DNA of 64,000 nucleotides from Actinomadura chibensis NBRC 106107. GTDB lineage: Bacteria > Actinomycetota > Actinomycetes > Streptosporangiales > Streptosporangiaceae. The notes under the pieces were generated by a model, which searched no databases, was not told the DNA's origin, and worked only from the letters and a program-made list of their open reading frames with translations. The translations under genes and the position numbers were made by a program. The stretch is taken from the NCBI RefSeq assembly GCF_001552135.1, contig NZ_BCQP01000045.1:1-64000 (forward strand), written 5' to 3'. This document shows, piece after piece, positions 25,442 through 33,916 of the stretch (position 1 is its first letter; every line of letters begins with the position of its first letter).

Positions 25442-25453
25442 GCGCGCCCGGCG

Positions 25454-25470
25454 ATCCCGATGAGTGGAAG
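25454..25470 (-). promoter_or_regulatory. Weaker inverted copy of the 17-bp operator motif
   Basis: Read on the minus strand the site is CTTCCACTCATCGGGAT, 13 of 17 identical to the copy at 25512-25528 and opposed to it. It lies immediately upstream of the predicted -35 of the flavin reductase promoter. Confidence 0.35.
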
Positions 25471-25511
25471 GCGCCGCGAACCGGGCGGGGGACGGCCGCC
25501 GTGAGACGCGC

Positions 25512-25528
25512 GTCCCGCTGATCGGGAT
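25512..25528 (+). promoter_or_regulatory. 17-bp operator motif copy in the hsaB/hsaD-like divergent region
   Basis: GTCCCGCTGATCGGGAT lies 70 bp before the hsaD-like start. CCCG and CGGG form short inverted arms around CTGAT. Near-identical 17-mers occur at 41964, 45998 and 59347 (minus strand), all in promoter regions. Confidence 0.5.
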
Positions 25529-25597
25529 CGGCGGGACGGCCCCGGCCCGGCCGCGATTACGTTCCGGGCAAGCCCATCCTCGGAGGACTGAGAGACC

Positions 25598-26467
25598 ATG
25601 CCCACGGAGTTGACCCACGCGTCGACGTCGCGCGAGCTCGCCACCGACCGGGGCGTCCTGCGCTACCACGAGGCGGGCGAGGGACCGCCGCTGCTGATGC
25701 TGCACGGCTCGGGCCCCGGCGTCACCGGCTGGCGGAACTTCGGGGGGAACCTCGCCCGGTTCGCCGAGCGTTTCCGGTGCCTGGTCCTCGAACTCCCGGG
25801 GTTCGGGGTGAGCGACCCGACCGGCGAGCACCCGATGGCGGCGGCGGGCGGCGCGGTCGTCCGCTTCCTGGACGGCCTCGGCCTCGACCGGATCGACGTG
25901 ATCGGCAACTCGATGGGCGGCATCGTCGGGACGCAGGTCGCGCTGAAACACCCGGACCGCGTCCGGCGGCTCGTCACGATCGGCGGGATCGGCCGCAACG
26001 TCTTCAGCCCCGGCCCCGGCGAGGGCATCAGGCTGCTGATGGAGTTCACCGACGACCCGACGCGCGAGCGGCTCGTCCGGTGGCTGCACTCGATGGTCTA
26101 CGACCGGCGGATCGTCACCGAGGAGATGATCGAGGAGCGCTGGGAGCAGGCCACCGACCCGGACACGCTCGCCGCCGCGCGCCGCATGTACGGGTCGAAG
26201 GCGATGGCGGCCCGCGCGAAGGCGATGGCGGCTTCGGACGAGCCGCCGTACTGGGCGATGCTCCACAAGCTCAGGGCCAAGACCCTCATCACCTGGGGAC
26301 GGGACGACCGCGTCAGCCCGGTCGACATGGTCCTCGTCCCGATGCGGACGATCCCCGACGTCCAGGTGAACATCTTCCCGAACTGCGGGCACTGGGTGAT
26401 GATCGAGCAGAAGTCCGCCTGGGAAAGCGCCGTTCTCGCCTTTCTGACCCAGGAGGACGATTCATGA
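25598..26467 (+). CDS. hsaD: Meta-cleavage-product hydrolase, HsaD-like
   Basis: A 289-residue alpha/beta hydrolase: oxyanion motif LHGSGPGVTGWRNF, nucleophile elbow GNSMGGIVG, the Asp in GRDDRVSP and the His in NCGHWVMIE. This pattern is typical of C-C bond hydrolases such as BphD and HsaD, which split the ring-cleavage product of the steroid A ring. ATG with CGGAGG upstream. It heads a tightly packed run with kstD, kshB, hsaA-like and hsaC-like genes, linked to kstD by an ATGA overlap. Confidence 0.8.
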   Translation: MPTELTHASTSRELATDRGVLRYHEAGEGPPLLMLHGSGPGVTGWRNFGGNLARFAERFRCLVLELPGFGVSDPTGEHPMAAAGGAVVRFLDGLGLDRIDVIGNSMGGIVGTQVALKHPDRVRRLVTIGGIGRNVFSPGPGEGIRLLMEFTDDPTRERLVRWLHSMVYDRRIVTEEMIEERWEQATDPDTLAAARRMYGSKAMAARAKAMAASDEPPYWAMLHKLRAKTLITWGRDDRVSPVDMVLVPMRTIPDVQVNIFPNCGHWVMIEQKSAWESAVLAFLTQEDDS

Positions 26468-28125
26468 CCGAGTGGGATCACGAGTTCGACTTCGTGGTCG
26501 TGGGCAGCGGCGGCGGCGGAATGGCCGCCGCGCTCACCGCCCGCGACGCCGGGATGAGCGTGCTCGTCGTCGAGAAGGGCTCGAAGTTCGGCGGCTCCAC
26601 CGGGATCTCCGGCGGCGGCATCTGGATTCCGAACAATCCGACGCTGAGATCGCGCGGCCACGACGACAGCCGCGAGTCGATCCGCCGCTACCTCGACCTG
26701 CTCACGCAAGGCCGGGTCCCGGCCGCGCGGCTCGACGCGTTCGTCGACAACGGCCCCGCCGCCATGGAACTCATCTGCAAGAGCAAATGGATGCGGTTCT
26801 TCTGGACGAAGGGCTACGCCGACTACCACCCCGAACTGGAGGGCGGGCGCCCGCTCGGCCGCTCCATCGAGGCGAAGCCGTTCGACACCCGCAAACTCGG
26901 CGAGGACGAGAAGTACCAGCGTCCGAACAACATGAAGGGCCCGCTCGGCCTCTGGATCACCAGCAAGGACTACCACGACCTCGCGATGGCGAAGCGCACC
27001 TGGGCGGGACGCCGGGCGTCGCTGGTCGCGGCGTGGCGGGTGTCGTCCAACCTCGTCCTGCGGCGGCACATGGCGACCGGCGGGCGCGCCCTCGTCGCCC
27101 GGCTGCGGATGGCGCTGAAGGACGCCGGGATCCCGCTCTGGCTGAAGACCGGCATGACGGAGCTGGTCAGCGAGGACGGCCGGGTCACCGGCATCGTCGC
27201 CGCGCGCCGGGACGGGACGGCGCTGCGGATCCGCGCCCGCAAGGGCGTCCTCCTCGCGACCGGCGGGTTCGACCACAACCAGGAGATGCGCGACCGCTAC
27301 CTGCCGAAGGGCGGCCGGGAGGACTTCGCCATGGGCGCCCGGGAGAACACCGGCGACGGCATCCGCGCGGGCGAGGGCCTCGGCGCCGCGCTCGACCTGA
27401 TGGACGACGCCTGGTGGATGCCCGCCGTCCGGCACCCGGCCGGGGCGACGATCCCGCTCGTGTCCGAGCGCGCCATCCCGCGCCAGGTCATCGTGTCGCC
27501 GGCCGGGACGCGCTTCACCAACGAGGCCGCCCCGTACGTCAACTTCGTCCACGACCAGCTCGCGGGCGGGCACGTCCCCGCCTGGTTCGTGATGGACGCC
27601 AGGGCCCGCGCGCGCTACCCGTTCGCGCAGATCCTGCCGGGCGCGCCGATCCCGAAGGCGTTCTACGACGCCGGGACGGCGGTCAAGGCCGACACGATCG
27701 AGGCGCTCGCGACCGCGATCGGCGTCCCGCCGGACGCCCTGGCGAAGACCGTCGAGCGGTTCAACGGCCACGCCCGCGCGGGCAGGGACCCCGACTTCGG
27801 GCGCGGCGACTCCGCCCACGACCGCTACTACGGCGACCCGAACCTGCCGAACCCGAACCTGGACGTCATCGACACCGCGCCCTACTACGCGTTCCGGCTG
27901 GAGGTCGGGGACCTCGGCACGAAGGGCGGGCTGGTGTCCGACGAGCACGCCCGCGTGCTGCGCGCGGACGGCTCGGTCATCGACGGCCTGTACGTGACGG
28001 GCAACTCGTCGGCGTCGGTGATGGGCAACGAGTACGCGGGGCCGGGCGCGACGATCGGCCCGTCCATCGTGTTCGGCTACATCGCGGCGCGGCACGCCGC
28101 CCGCGCCGGAGGCGCCGGGACATGA
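26464..28125 (+). CDS. kstD: 3-Ketosteroid delta-1-dehydrogenase (KstD) family flavoprotein
   Basis: A 553-residue FAD enzyme. The N-terminal dinucleotide fold is VVVGSGGGGMAAALTARDAG followed by EKGSKFGGSTGISGGGIWIPNN; the C-terminal FAD motif NSSASVMGNEYAGPGATIGPS has the Tyr and Gly residues placed as in the KstD active site. KstD removes hydrogens from C1/C2 of 3-ketosteroids, opening ring B together with KshAB. Both ends overlap neighbouring genes by ATGA. Substrate range (steroid type) cannot be told. Confidence 0.85.
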   Translation: MTEWDHEFDFVVVGSGGGGMAAALTARDAGMSVLVVEKGSKFGGSTGISGGGIWIPNNPTLRSRGHDDSRESIRRYLDLLTQGRVPAARLDAFVDNGPAAMELICKSKWMRFFWTKGYADYHPELEGGRPLGRSIEAKPFDTRKLGEDEKYQRPNNMKGPLGLWITSKDYHDLAMAKRTWAGRRASLVAAWRVSSNLVLRRHMATGGRALVARLRMALKDAGIPLWLKTGMTELVSEDGRVTGIVAARRDGTALRIRARKGVLLATGGFDHNQEMRDRYLPKGGREDFAMGARENTGDGIRAGEGLGAALDLMDDAWWMPAVRHPAGATIPLVSERAIPRQVIVSPAGTRFTNEAAPYVNFVHDQLAGGHVPAWFVMDARARARYPFAQILPGAPIPKAFYDAGTAVKADTIEALATAIGVPPDALAKTVERFNGHARAGRDPDFGRGDSAHDRYYGDPNLPNPNLDVIDTAPYYAFRLEVGDLGTKGGLVSDEHARVLRADGSVIDGLYVTGNSSASVMGNEYAGPGATIGPSIVFGYIAARHAARAGGAGT

Positions 28126-29141
28126 CGGCGCTGAAGGCGCGGGTCGTCGACGTCGTCCACGAGACGGCGGACGCGCGCTCGCTCGTCCTCGAACCCGCCG
28201 AGGGCGACCGGGACCGGTTCTCCTACCGGCCCGGGCAGTTCCTGACCGTCCGGGTCCCGGCGGGGGACGGCTGGGCGGCCCGCTGCTACTCGCTGTGCAG
28301 CTCGCCGCTCACCGACGACCGGCTGAAGGTGACGGTCAAGCGGGTGGACGGCGGCCTCGGCTCCAACTGGATCTGCGACAACGTCACGGCGGGCGACGTG
28401 CTGGAGGTGCTGCGCCCGGCGGGCACGTTCACGCCGTCCTCGCTGGACGAGGACCTGCTGCTCGTCGCGGGCGGCAGCGGCATCACCCCGGTCATGTCGA
28501 TCCTGAAGTCGTGCCTGGCGGGCGGGCGCGGCAGGGTCGCGCTCCTCTACGCCAACCGGGACGAGCGGTCGGTGATCTTCGCGAGCGAGCTGCGCGCGCT
28601 CACCGAGCGGCACCCCGACCGGCTGACGGTCGTCCATCTGCTGGAGTCGGTGCAGGGGCTGCCGACGTCCGCCGCTGTCCGCTCCCTGGCCCTGCCCTAC
28701 ACCGGGCGGCCGGCGTTCGTCTGCGGCCCGGAGGTCTTCATGGACCTGGTCACGGACGCGCTCGGCGACTTGGGGCACCGCGTCCACGTCGAACGCTTCT
28801 TCTCCCTGGAGGGCGACCCGTTCGAGGATCCCGACGAACCGGAGGCGACGGAGGCCGCCGCGGACGCCGCCGAGATCGAGGTCGAGATCGACGGCGAGAC
28901 GCGGACCGTCCCGTGGCCGAGATCCGACCGCCTCCTGGACGCCCTCCTCCGCGCCGGGGTCGACGCCCCGTTCTCGTGCCGGGAGGGCAACTGCTCCGCC
29001 TGCGCCTGCGTGGCGCTGGAGGGCGAGGTCACGCTCGACGCCAACGCGGTCCTCGACGAGCGGGACCTCGCCGACGGCCTCATCCTCGCCTGCCAGGCGA
29101 GACCGGTCAGCGACCGGCTCAAGATCACCTACGACGGCTGA
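28122..29141 (+). CDS. kshB: Ferredoxin reductase, KshB-like
   Basis: A 339-residue reductase with three parts: FAD-binding domain (RPGQFLTVRVP, CYSLCSSP), NAD-binding domain (GGSGITPVMSILKS, CGPEVFMDLV) and a C-terminal plant-type [2Fe-2S] domain (CREGNCSACACVALEG with a later CQA). This FAD-NAD-ferredoxin order is that of KshB, which feeds the Rieske oxygenase KshA. The likely partner kshA lies 7 kb away on the opposite strand. Translationally coupled to kstD. Confidence 0.85.
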   Translation: MTALKARVVDVVHETADARSLVLEPAEGDRDRFSYRPGQFLTVRVPAGDGWAARCYSLCSSPLTDDRLKVTVKRVDGGLGSNWICDNVTAGDVLEVLRPAGTFTPSSLDEDLLLVAGGSGITPVMSILKSCLAGGRGRVALLYANRDERSVIFASELRALTERHPDRLTVVHLLESVQGLPTSAAVRSLALPYTGRPAFVCGPEVFMDLVTDALGDLGHRVHVERFFSLEGDPFEDPDEPEATEAAADAAEIEVEIDGETRTVPWPRSDRLLDALLRAGVDAPFSCREGNCSACACVALEGEVTLDANAVLDERDLADGLILACQARPVSDRLKITYDG

Positions 29142-29161
29142 ACACGGACACGGGAGAGGCG

Positions 29162-30358
29162 ATGACAGCAGGGCGGGCGAAACGCGTGCTCGACACGATC
29201 ATGGAAAGGGCGGAGCAGATCCGCGAGCTCGGCCCCGCCAACGAGGCCCTCGGCAGGCTGGACGACAAGGCCGCGCAGGCGCTCCGCGAGGCCGGGGTCA
29301 TCCGGCAGCTCCAGCCGGAGGCGCACGGCGGCCTTGAGGTCCACCCGCGCGAGTTCGCCGAGACGGTGATGGGCGTCGCCGCCCTCGACGGGTCCACCGG
29401 CTGGGTCGCGGGGATCGTCGGCGTCCACCCGTGGGAGATGGCCTACGCCGACCCGAGGGTCCGCGACGAGATCTGGGGCGACGACCCGGACGTGTGGATC
29501 GCGTCCCCCTACGCGCCGATGGGCGTCGCCCGCCCGGTGGACGGCGGCTACGTGTTCAACGGCCGCTGGCAGTTCTCCTCCGGCACCGACCACTGCGACT
29601 GGATCTTCCTCGGCGGGATGGTCGGCGACGCGGACGGCAAGGTCGCCCAGCCGCCCCGCTCGCTGCACCTCATCCTGCCCCGGTCCGACTACGAGATCGT
29701 CGAGGACTCCTGGGACGTCGCCGGGCTCAAGGGCACCGGCAGCAAGGACGTCGTCGTCAAGGACGCCTTCGTCCCCGCCTACCGGACGCTGGAGTACGGC
29801 AAGGTCGTGGACGGCTCCGCCGCCCGCGAGGCGGGGCTGACCAACCCGTCCTACCTGATGCCGTTCTCCTGCGTGTTCCCGCTCGGCATCACCTCCGCCG
29901 TCATCGGGATCGCGGAGGGCGCGCTCCACCACCACCTCGCCTACCAGCGGAACCGCGTCCAGATCACCGGCACGAAGATCAAGGACGACCCGTACGTGCT
30001 GTACGCGATCAGCGAGGCGGCGGAGGAGATCAAGGCGTCCAGGACGGCCCTGCTCGACAATTGCTCGCGCGTCTACGACCAGGTCGCGGCGGGGCACCGG
30101 CCGACGTTCGCGGAGCGCGCGGCGGGCCGCCGCACCCAGGTGCGGGCGGCGTGGCGGGCGGTGCAGGCCATGAACGAGATCGTCGTCCGGTCGGGCGGGA
30201 ACGCGATGCGCAGCGACAACCCGATCCAGCGGTTCTGGCGGGACGCGCACGTCGGGCTCGCGCACGCCATCCACGTCCCGGGCGCCGTGTACCACGTGTC
30301 CGCGCTGACCGAACTGGACATCGAGCCCCCGCACGGCCCGATGCGCTCCATGATCTGA
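29162..30358 (+). CDS. HsaA-like flavin-dependent monooxygenase (acyl-CoA dehydrogenase fold), paralogue 1
   Basis: A 398-residue protein of the acyl-CoA dehydrogenase fold but of the two-component hydroxylase group: LREAGVIRQLQPEAHGG, ALDGSTGWVAGIVGVHPWEM, the VFNGRWQFSSGTDHCDW motif and C-terminal QRFWRDAHVGLAHAIH. HsaA hydroxylates a phenolic steroid intermediate with reduced flavin from HsaB. This copy is more divergent from known HsaA than the copy at 37.2 kb and may act on another phenol. It is directly followed by the extradiol dioxygenase, matching the expected order of reactions. Confidence 0.8.
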   Translation: MTAGRAKRVLDTIMERAEQIRELGPANEALGRLDDKAAQALREAGVIRQLQPEAHGGLEVHPREFAETVMGVAALDGSTGWVAGIVGVHPWEMAYADPRVRDEIWGDDPDVWIASPYAPMGVARPVDGGYVFNGRWQFSSGTDHCDWIFLGGMVGDADGKVAQPPRSLHLILPRSDYEIVEDSWDVAGLKGTGSKDVVVKDAFVPAYRTLEYGKVVDGSAAREAGLTNPSYLMPFSCVFPLGITSAVIGIAEGALHHHLAYQRNRVQITGTKIKDDPYVLYAISEAAEEIKASRTALLDNCSRVYDQVAAGHRPTFAERAAGRRTQVRAAWRAVQAMNEIVVRSGGNAMRSDNPIQRFWRDAHVGLAHAIHVPGAVYHVSALTELDIEPPHGPMRSMI

Positions 30359-30381
30359 ACCGACGAGGAAGGGGCATTCCG

Positions 30382-31290
30382 GTGACGCAGATCCGAGGGC
30401 TCGGATATCTGAAGGTCCAGACCCGCCATATCGGCCGGTGGCGCGAGTTCGCGCTCGACGGGCTCGGGTTCGCGGAGGGCGCCGGGCCCGACCCGGACGG
30501 CCTCTACCTGCGCATGGACGAGCGCCGCTCGCGCCTCCAGGTATTGCCCGGCGACAGCGACAAAGTGCTGGCCGTGGGATGGGAAGTGCGCGACCAGTAC
30601 GCGCTGGCCGCCGTCCGGGAGGCGGTCGAGAAATCCGGCCGCGAGGTCCGGACGCTCACCCCGAAAGAGGCCGCGGAGCGCGACGTCGAAGAGGCGATCG
30701 CGTTCACCGACCCCGGCGGCACACCGGTCGAAGTGTTCTTCGGGCCGGTGCTCGACCACAGCCCCGTCCGGACGGGATTCGCGCAGAGGTTCGTCACCGG
30801 CGCCATGGGAATGGGGCACGTCGTCCTTCCCACGCCCCATTTCGCCGAGACGGTCGCGTTCTACAACGAGGTCCTCGGATTCCTGCCGCGCGGCGCGATG
30901 AAGGTCGGCGGCGGCCGGGTCCGCATCCGGTTCATGGGCGTCAACCAGCGGCACCACAGCATCGCGATCTGCCCGGCCCCGCACGACGGGGACCCGGGGC
31001 TCGTCCACCTGATGGTGGAGGTCGACACGCTGGACGCGGTCGGAATCGCGCTCGACACCGTCAAGGAGAAGGGCTTCTCCATCTCCTCGACGCTCGGACG
31101 GCACACCAACGACAAAATGGTGTCGTTCTACGTCCGCGCGCCCGGCGGATGGGACATCGAATACGGCTGCGAGGGCATGCTCGTCGACGAGACCTATTAC
31201 ACCGCCGAAGAGATCACCAAGGACAGCTACTGGGGCCATGACTGGTCCGGCTCCGAACCGCTGGCCGCCTTCGTCCCGCCGGGGAAGTGA
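30382..31290 (+). CDS. hsaC: Extradiol ring-cleavage dioxygenase, HsaC-like
   Basis: A 302-residue two-module vicinal-oxygen-chelate dioxygenase of the BphC/HsaC type. The iron ligands are in GMGHVVLP, LVHLMVEV and GWDIEYGCEG (two His, one Glu), with the conserved tyrosine in MVSFYVRAPGG. HsaC cleaves the catechol formed by HsaA; the product then goes to HsaD. GTG start with GAGGAAGGGG upstream. Confidence 0.85.
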   Translation: MTQIRGLGYLKVQTRHIGRWREFALDGLGFAEGAGPDPDGLYLRMDERRSRLQVLPGDSDKVLAVGWEVRDQYALAAVREAVEKSGREVRTLTPKEAAERDVEEAIAFTDPGGTPVEVFFGPVLDHSPVRTGFAQRFVTGAMGMGHVVLPTPHFAETVAFYNEVLGFLPRGAMKVGGGRVRIRFMGVNQRHHSIAICPAPHDGDPGLVHLMVEVDTLDAVGIALDTVKEKGFSISSTLGRHTNDKMVSFYVRAPGGWDIEYGCEGMLVDETYYTAEEITKDSYWGHDWSGSEPLAAFVPPGK

Positions 31291-32781
31291 ATGGACTCCC
31301 GTTCTTCGGTCGAGCGTTCTTCGGTCGAGCCGTTCGCGCTGCGCGACGTCCCGGCGTTCGACCACGAGTGCGACGTGCTGGTCGCCGGGTTCGGCTGCGC
31401 GGGCGCGGCGGCGGCGTCCGAGGCGGCGCGGGCGGGCGCGGACGTGCTCGTCCTGGAGCGGGCGAGCGGCGCGGGCGGCTCGTCCGCGCAATCCGGCGGC
31501 GAGCTGTATCTGGGCGGCGGCACCGCGATCCAGAAGGCGTGCGGCTTCGACGACGACCCCGACACGATGTTCGCCTATCTGGAGGCGGCGCTCGGACCGC
31601 ACGCCGACACCGGGAAGCTCCGGCTCTACTGCGACGGGAGCGTCGAGCACTTCGAATGGCTCCGGGAGTGCGGCGTGCCGTTCAACCCGACCTTCTACGA
31701 CAAGCCGACGTGGATGCCGCTGTCCGACGAGGGGCTCATGTGGCTGGGGGAGAACTCCTGGCCGTACAACACCCTCGCGAGGCCCGTGCCGCGCGGGCAC
31801 CGTCCGGCGGCGAGCGGGTTCGGCGGCGGGATCCTCATGGAGCGGCTGGCGGCCGCCGCGCTCGCGGCCGGGGCCGCCGCGCACACCGACACGCTGGCGA
31901 CGAACCTGGTCCTGGCCGACGACGGCCGCGTCGCCGGGGCCGTCGCGCGCAAGTACGGCAAGGCCGTCTTCTACCGGGCGCGGACGGCGGTGATCCTCAC
32001 CACCGGCGGGTTCGTCGACAACGAGGAGATGCTCGCCGACCACGCGCCCGTCCTGCTCGGCCACGGCAAGGTCAGCGACGGCCTGGACGACGGCTCCGGC
32101 ATCCGGATGGCCGCCGCGGTCGGCGCCGCCACCCGCCGCATGGGCGTCGTGGAGATCGCGCTCACCGCCCTGCCCGCGATGGTGTGCCGGGGCATGCTCG
32201 TGGACGGTCTCGGCCGCCGCTTCGTCAACGAGGACGTCTACCCCGGCCACTGGAGCGTCCACGCGGTCAGGCACCAGCCCGGCCCCTACTGGACGATCAT
32301 CGACGAGGAGGGGTTCGAGGACGTCCCCGAGCCTGACCGGTGGGGCCTGCGCCCCCGCTACGTCACCGAGACGCTCGCCGAACTGGAGGCGTCGCTCGGC
32401 ATGCCGCCCGGCTCGCTGGAGACGACCGTCGAGACCTACAACCGGCACGCCGAGAGGGGCGAGGACCCGTATTTCCACAAGGACCCGAAGTGGTTGCGCC
32501 CGCTCAAGCCCCCGTTCGCGGCGATCGACCCGCGCGCCGGGTTCTTCGGCGGCGGCGCGGGCCAGGGCGGCAGCGGCGTCGCCGGGTTCACGCTCGGCGG
32601 GCTGCGCACCACGGCGGACGGCGAGGTCCTGAACGGCTCGGGCGTCCCCGTCCCCGGCCTGTTCGCGGCGGGACGCGCGGCGTCCGGCATGCACGGCGAG
32701 GGCTACGTCTCCGGGACCTCCCTCGGCGACGGCACGTTCTTCGGCCGCCGCGCGGGCCGCGCCGCCGCCCGCACGTCCTGA
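31291..32781 (+). CDS. FAD-binding dehydrogenase, KstD/fumarate-reductase-like
   Basis: A 496-residue flavoprotein whose ATG abuts the hsaC stop. FAD-binding VLVAGFGCAGAAAASEAARAG is near residue 29 and the C-terminal motif is GEGYVSGTSLGDGTFFGRRAG, the 3-ketosteroid dehydrogenase/fumarate reductase superfamily. It differs from the kstD at 26.5 kb and lacks the YxGxGATIG tail, so delta-1 activity is uncertain; a delta-4 or other ring dehydrogenase is possible. An exact 15-bp tandem repeat (31300-31314, 31315-31329) near the start duplicates the residues RSSVE. Confidence 0.75.
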   Translation: MDSRSSVERSSVEPFALRDVPAFDHECDVLVAGFGCAGAAAASEAARAGADVLVLERASGAGGSSAQSGGELYLGGGTAIQKACGFDDDPDTMFAYLEAALGPHADTGKLRLYCDGSVEHFEWLRECGVPFNPTFYDKPTWMPLSDEGLMWLGENSWPYNTLARPVPRGHRPAASGFGGGILMERLAAAALAAGAAAHTDTLATNLVLADDGRVAGAVARKYGKAVFYRARTAVILTTGGFVDNEEMLADHAPVLLGHGKVSDGLDDGSGIRMAAAVGAATRRMGVVEIALTALPAMVCRGMLVDGLGRRFVNEDVYPGHWSVHAVRHQPGPYWTIIDEEGFEDVPEPDRWGLRPRYVTETLAELEASLGMPPGSLETTVETYNRHAERGEDPYFHKDPKWLRPLKPPFAAIDPRAGFFGGGAGQGGSGVAGFTLGGLRTTADGEVLNGSGVPVPGLFAAGRAASGMHGEGYVSGTSLGDGTFFGRRAGRAAARTS

Positions 32782-32802
32782 CGCCCGGCAGGCCCGCTCC
32801 GG

Positions 32803-32833
32803 TTGCGAAGGTAATCCCGGATATCTAATATCC
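32803..32833 (+). promoter_or_regulatory. Leaderless promoter with embedded operator of the rrf2-type gene
   Basis: TTGCGA (32803-32808) and TAATAT (32826-32831) are 17 bp apart. The -10 lies seven bases before the ATG at 32839, so transcription would begin at or near the start codon, and no Shine-Dalgarno site exists. The palindrome GGATAT-CTA-ATATCC (32819-32833) covers the -10, an arrangement expected for autorepression by the regulator itself. Confidence 0.6.
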
Positions 32834-32838
32834 AGATT

Positions 32839-33324
32839 ATGCGGATGAGCGAGGGGGTCGAGTGGGCGGTGCACAGCTGCCTCAACCTGACCTGGCTGGA
32901 GCCGGGTGAGGCGGTTCCGGCGGCCCGGCTGGCGGCCTTCTACGAGCTGCCCGCGGCCTACCTGAACAAGCAGTTGCAGGCGCTGGCCAGGGCGGGCATC
33001 CTCGCGTCCACCCCCGGACCGCGCGGCGGGTTCCGGCTCGCGCGCCGCGCCGAGGACATCACGCTCATGGACGTGGTGGCCGCCATCGAGGGCCCCGAGG
33101 AGGCGTTCCGCTGCGAGGAGGTCCTCCGGCGGGGGCCCGGGGAGCACGAGGGCGTCGACTACCGCAGGCGGTGCCTCGTCTCCCAGTCCATGCGGCGGGC
33201 GGAGCTCGCCTGGCGCCGCGAGCTGGCCGCGCAGACCCTCGCCGACCTGCGGGAGACCGTGGAGCGGCGGCGTCCGTCGACGCCCGCCGACACCCGCGCC
33301 TGGTTCGCCCGCCTGCGCACCTGA
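32839..33324 (+). CDS. Rrf2-family transcriptional regulator
   Basis: A 161-residue winged-helix regulator: VEWAVHSCLNLTWL at the N-terminus, the recognition region YELPAAYLNKQLQALARAGILAS, and GPRGGFRLARRAEDITLMDVV, all standard for Rrf2. Three cysteines are present (one in SCLNL, FRCEE, RRCLV), but the CX(5-8)CX(5)C iron-sulfur pattern of IscR/NsrR is not clear, so cluster binding is uncertain. The gene appears leaderless with an operator over its -10, and precedes the AhpD-like gene. Confidence 0.85.
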   Translation: MRMSEGVEWAVHSCLNLTWLEPGEAVPAARLAAFYELPAAYLNKQLQALARAGILASTPGPRGGFRLARRAEDITLMDVVAAIEGPEEAFRCEEVLRRGPGEHEGVDYRRRCLVSQSMRRAELAWRRELAAQTLADLRETVERRRPSTPADTRAWFARLRT

Positions 33325-33366
33325 CCGCGGCCGCGCCGCCCGCGCGGGCGTCCGCGTCCACCAATC

Positions 33367-33378
33367 CTGGATATTCCA
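33367..33378 (+). promoter_or_regulatory. Possible second Rrf2 site before the ahpD-like gene
   Basis: CTGGATATTCCA shares nine bases (CTGGATATT) with the reverse complement of the operator region at the rrf2 promoter. It lies 27 bp before the AhpD-like ATG, so both genes may answer to the same regulator. Confidence 0.35.
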
Positions 33379-33404
33379 TAGCAAGATTTGGAGAGGAAGC
33401 AGCC

Positions 33405-33854
33405 ATGCAGCCACGGATGAGCATCCGGAAGCCCGCCGCCGAGGGGTACAAGGCGATGCTCGCGCTGGAGGGGTACATCAACGCCAGCGGCGTCCCGCAT
33501 GCCACGTTGAACCTGGTCAGGCTGCGCGTCAGCCAGATCAACGGGTGCGCGTTCTGCGTGCGGATGCACGCCGCCGAGGCCAAGGAGGGGGGCGAGACCG
33601 ACGAGCGGCTCTGGTCGGTGGCGGCCTGGCGCGAGGCGCCGTTCTACACCGACGAGGAGCGGGCCGCGCTGGCCCTCGCCGAGTCCGCCACGCGGATCGC
33701 CGACGATCCCGCCGGGGTGCCGGACGACGTCTGGAACGACGCCGCCGACCACTACGCCGAGGCCGACCTCGCCGCGCTCGTCATGACGATCGCCGCGATC
33801 AACGCCTGGAACCGGATCAACGTCACGCTGCGGAACCCCGCGGCGTCCCACTGA
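33405..33854 (+). CDS. AhpD-like carboxymuconolactone decarboxylase family protein
   Basis: A 149-residue protein of the AhpD/CMD superfamily with the redox motif NGCAFCVRMHAAEA (CxxC plus downstream His) and LALAESATRIAD, the YxxxF-like helix following. Such proteins act as peroxidases or thiol-disulfide partners. Its gene follows rrf2 on the same strand after 80 bp; GAGAGGAAGC precedes the ATG. An antioxidant role beside the oxygenases is a reasonable inference. Confidence 0.85.
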   Translation: MQPRMSIRKPAAEGYKAMLALEGYINASGVPHATLNLVRLRVSQINGCAFCVRMHAAEAKEGGETDERLWSVAAWREAPFYTDEERAALALAESATRIADDPAGVPDDVWNDAADHYAEADLAALVMTIAAINAWNRINVTLRNPAASH

Positions 33855-33870
33855 GAGGAACGACGATGGC

Positions 33871-33909
33871 GAGCGGCCCGCCCGCGGCAGGCGGTCGGGC
33901 GGGCCGCTC
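33871..33909. terminator. Bidirectional terminator hairpin
   Basis: GAGCGGCCCGCCCG (33871-33884) pairs perfectly with CGGGCGGGCCGCTC (33896-33909), a 14-bp stem with an 11-base loop, between two convergent genes. No T-run follows on either strand. Confidence 0.65.
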
Positions 33910-33916
33910 CCGTCCG

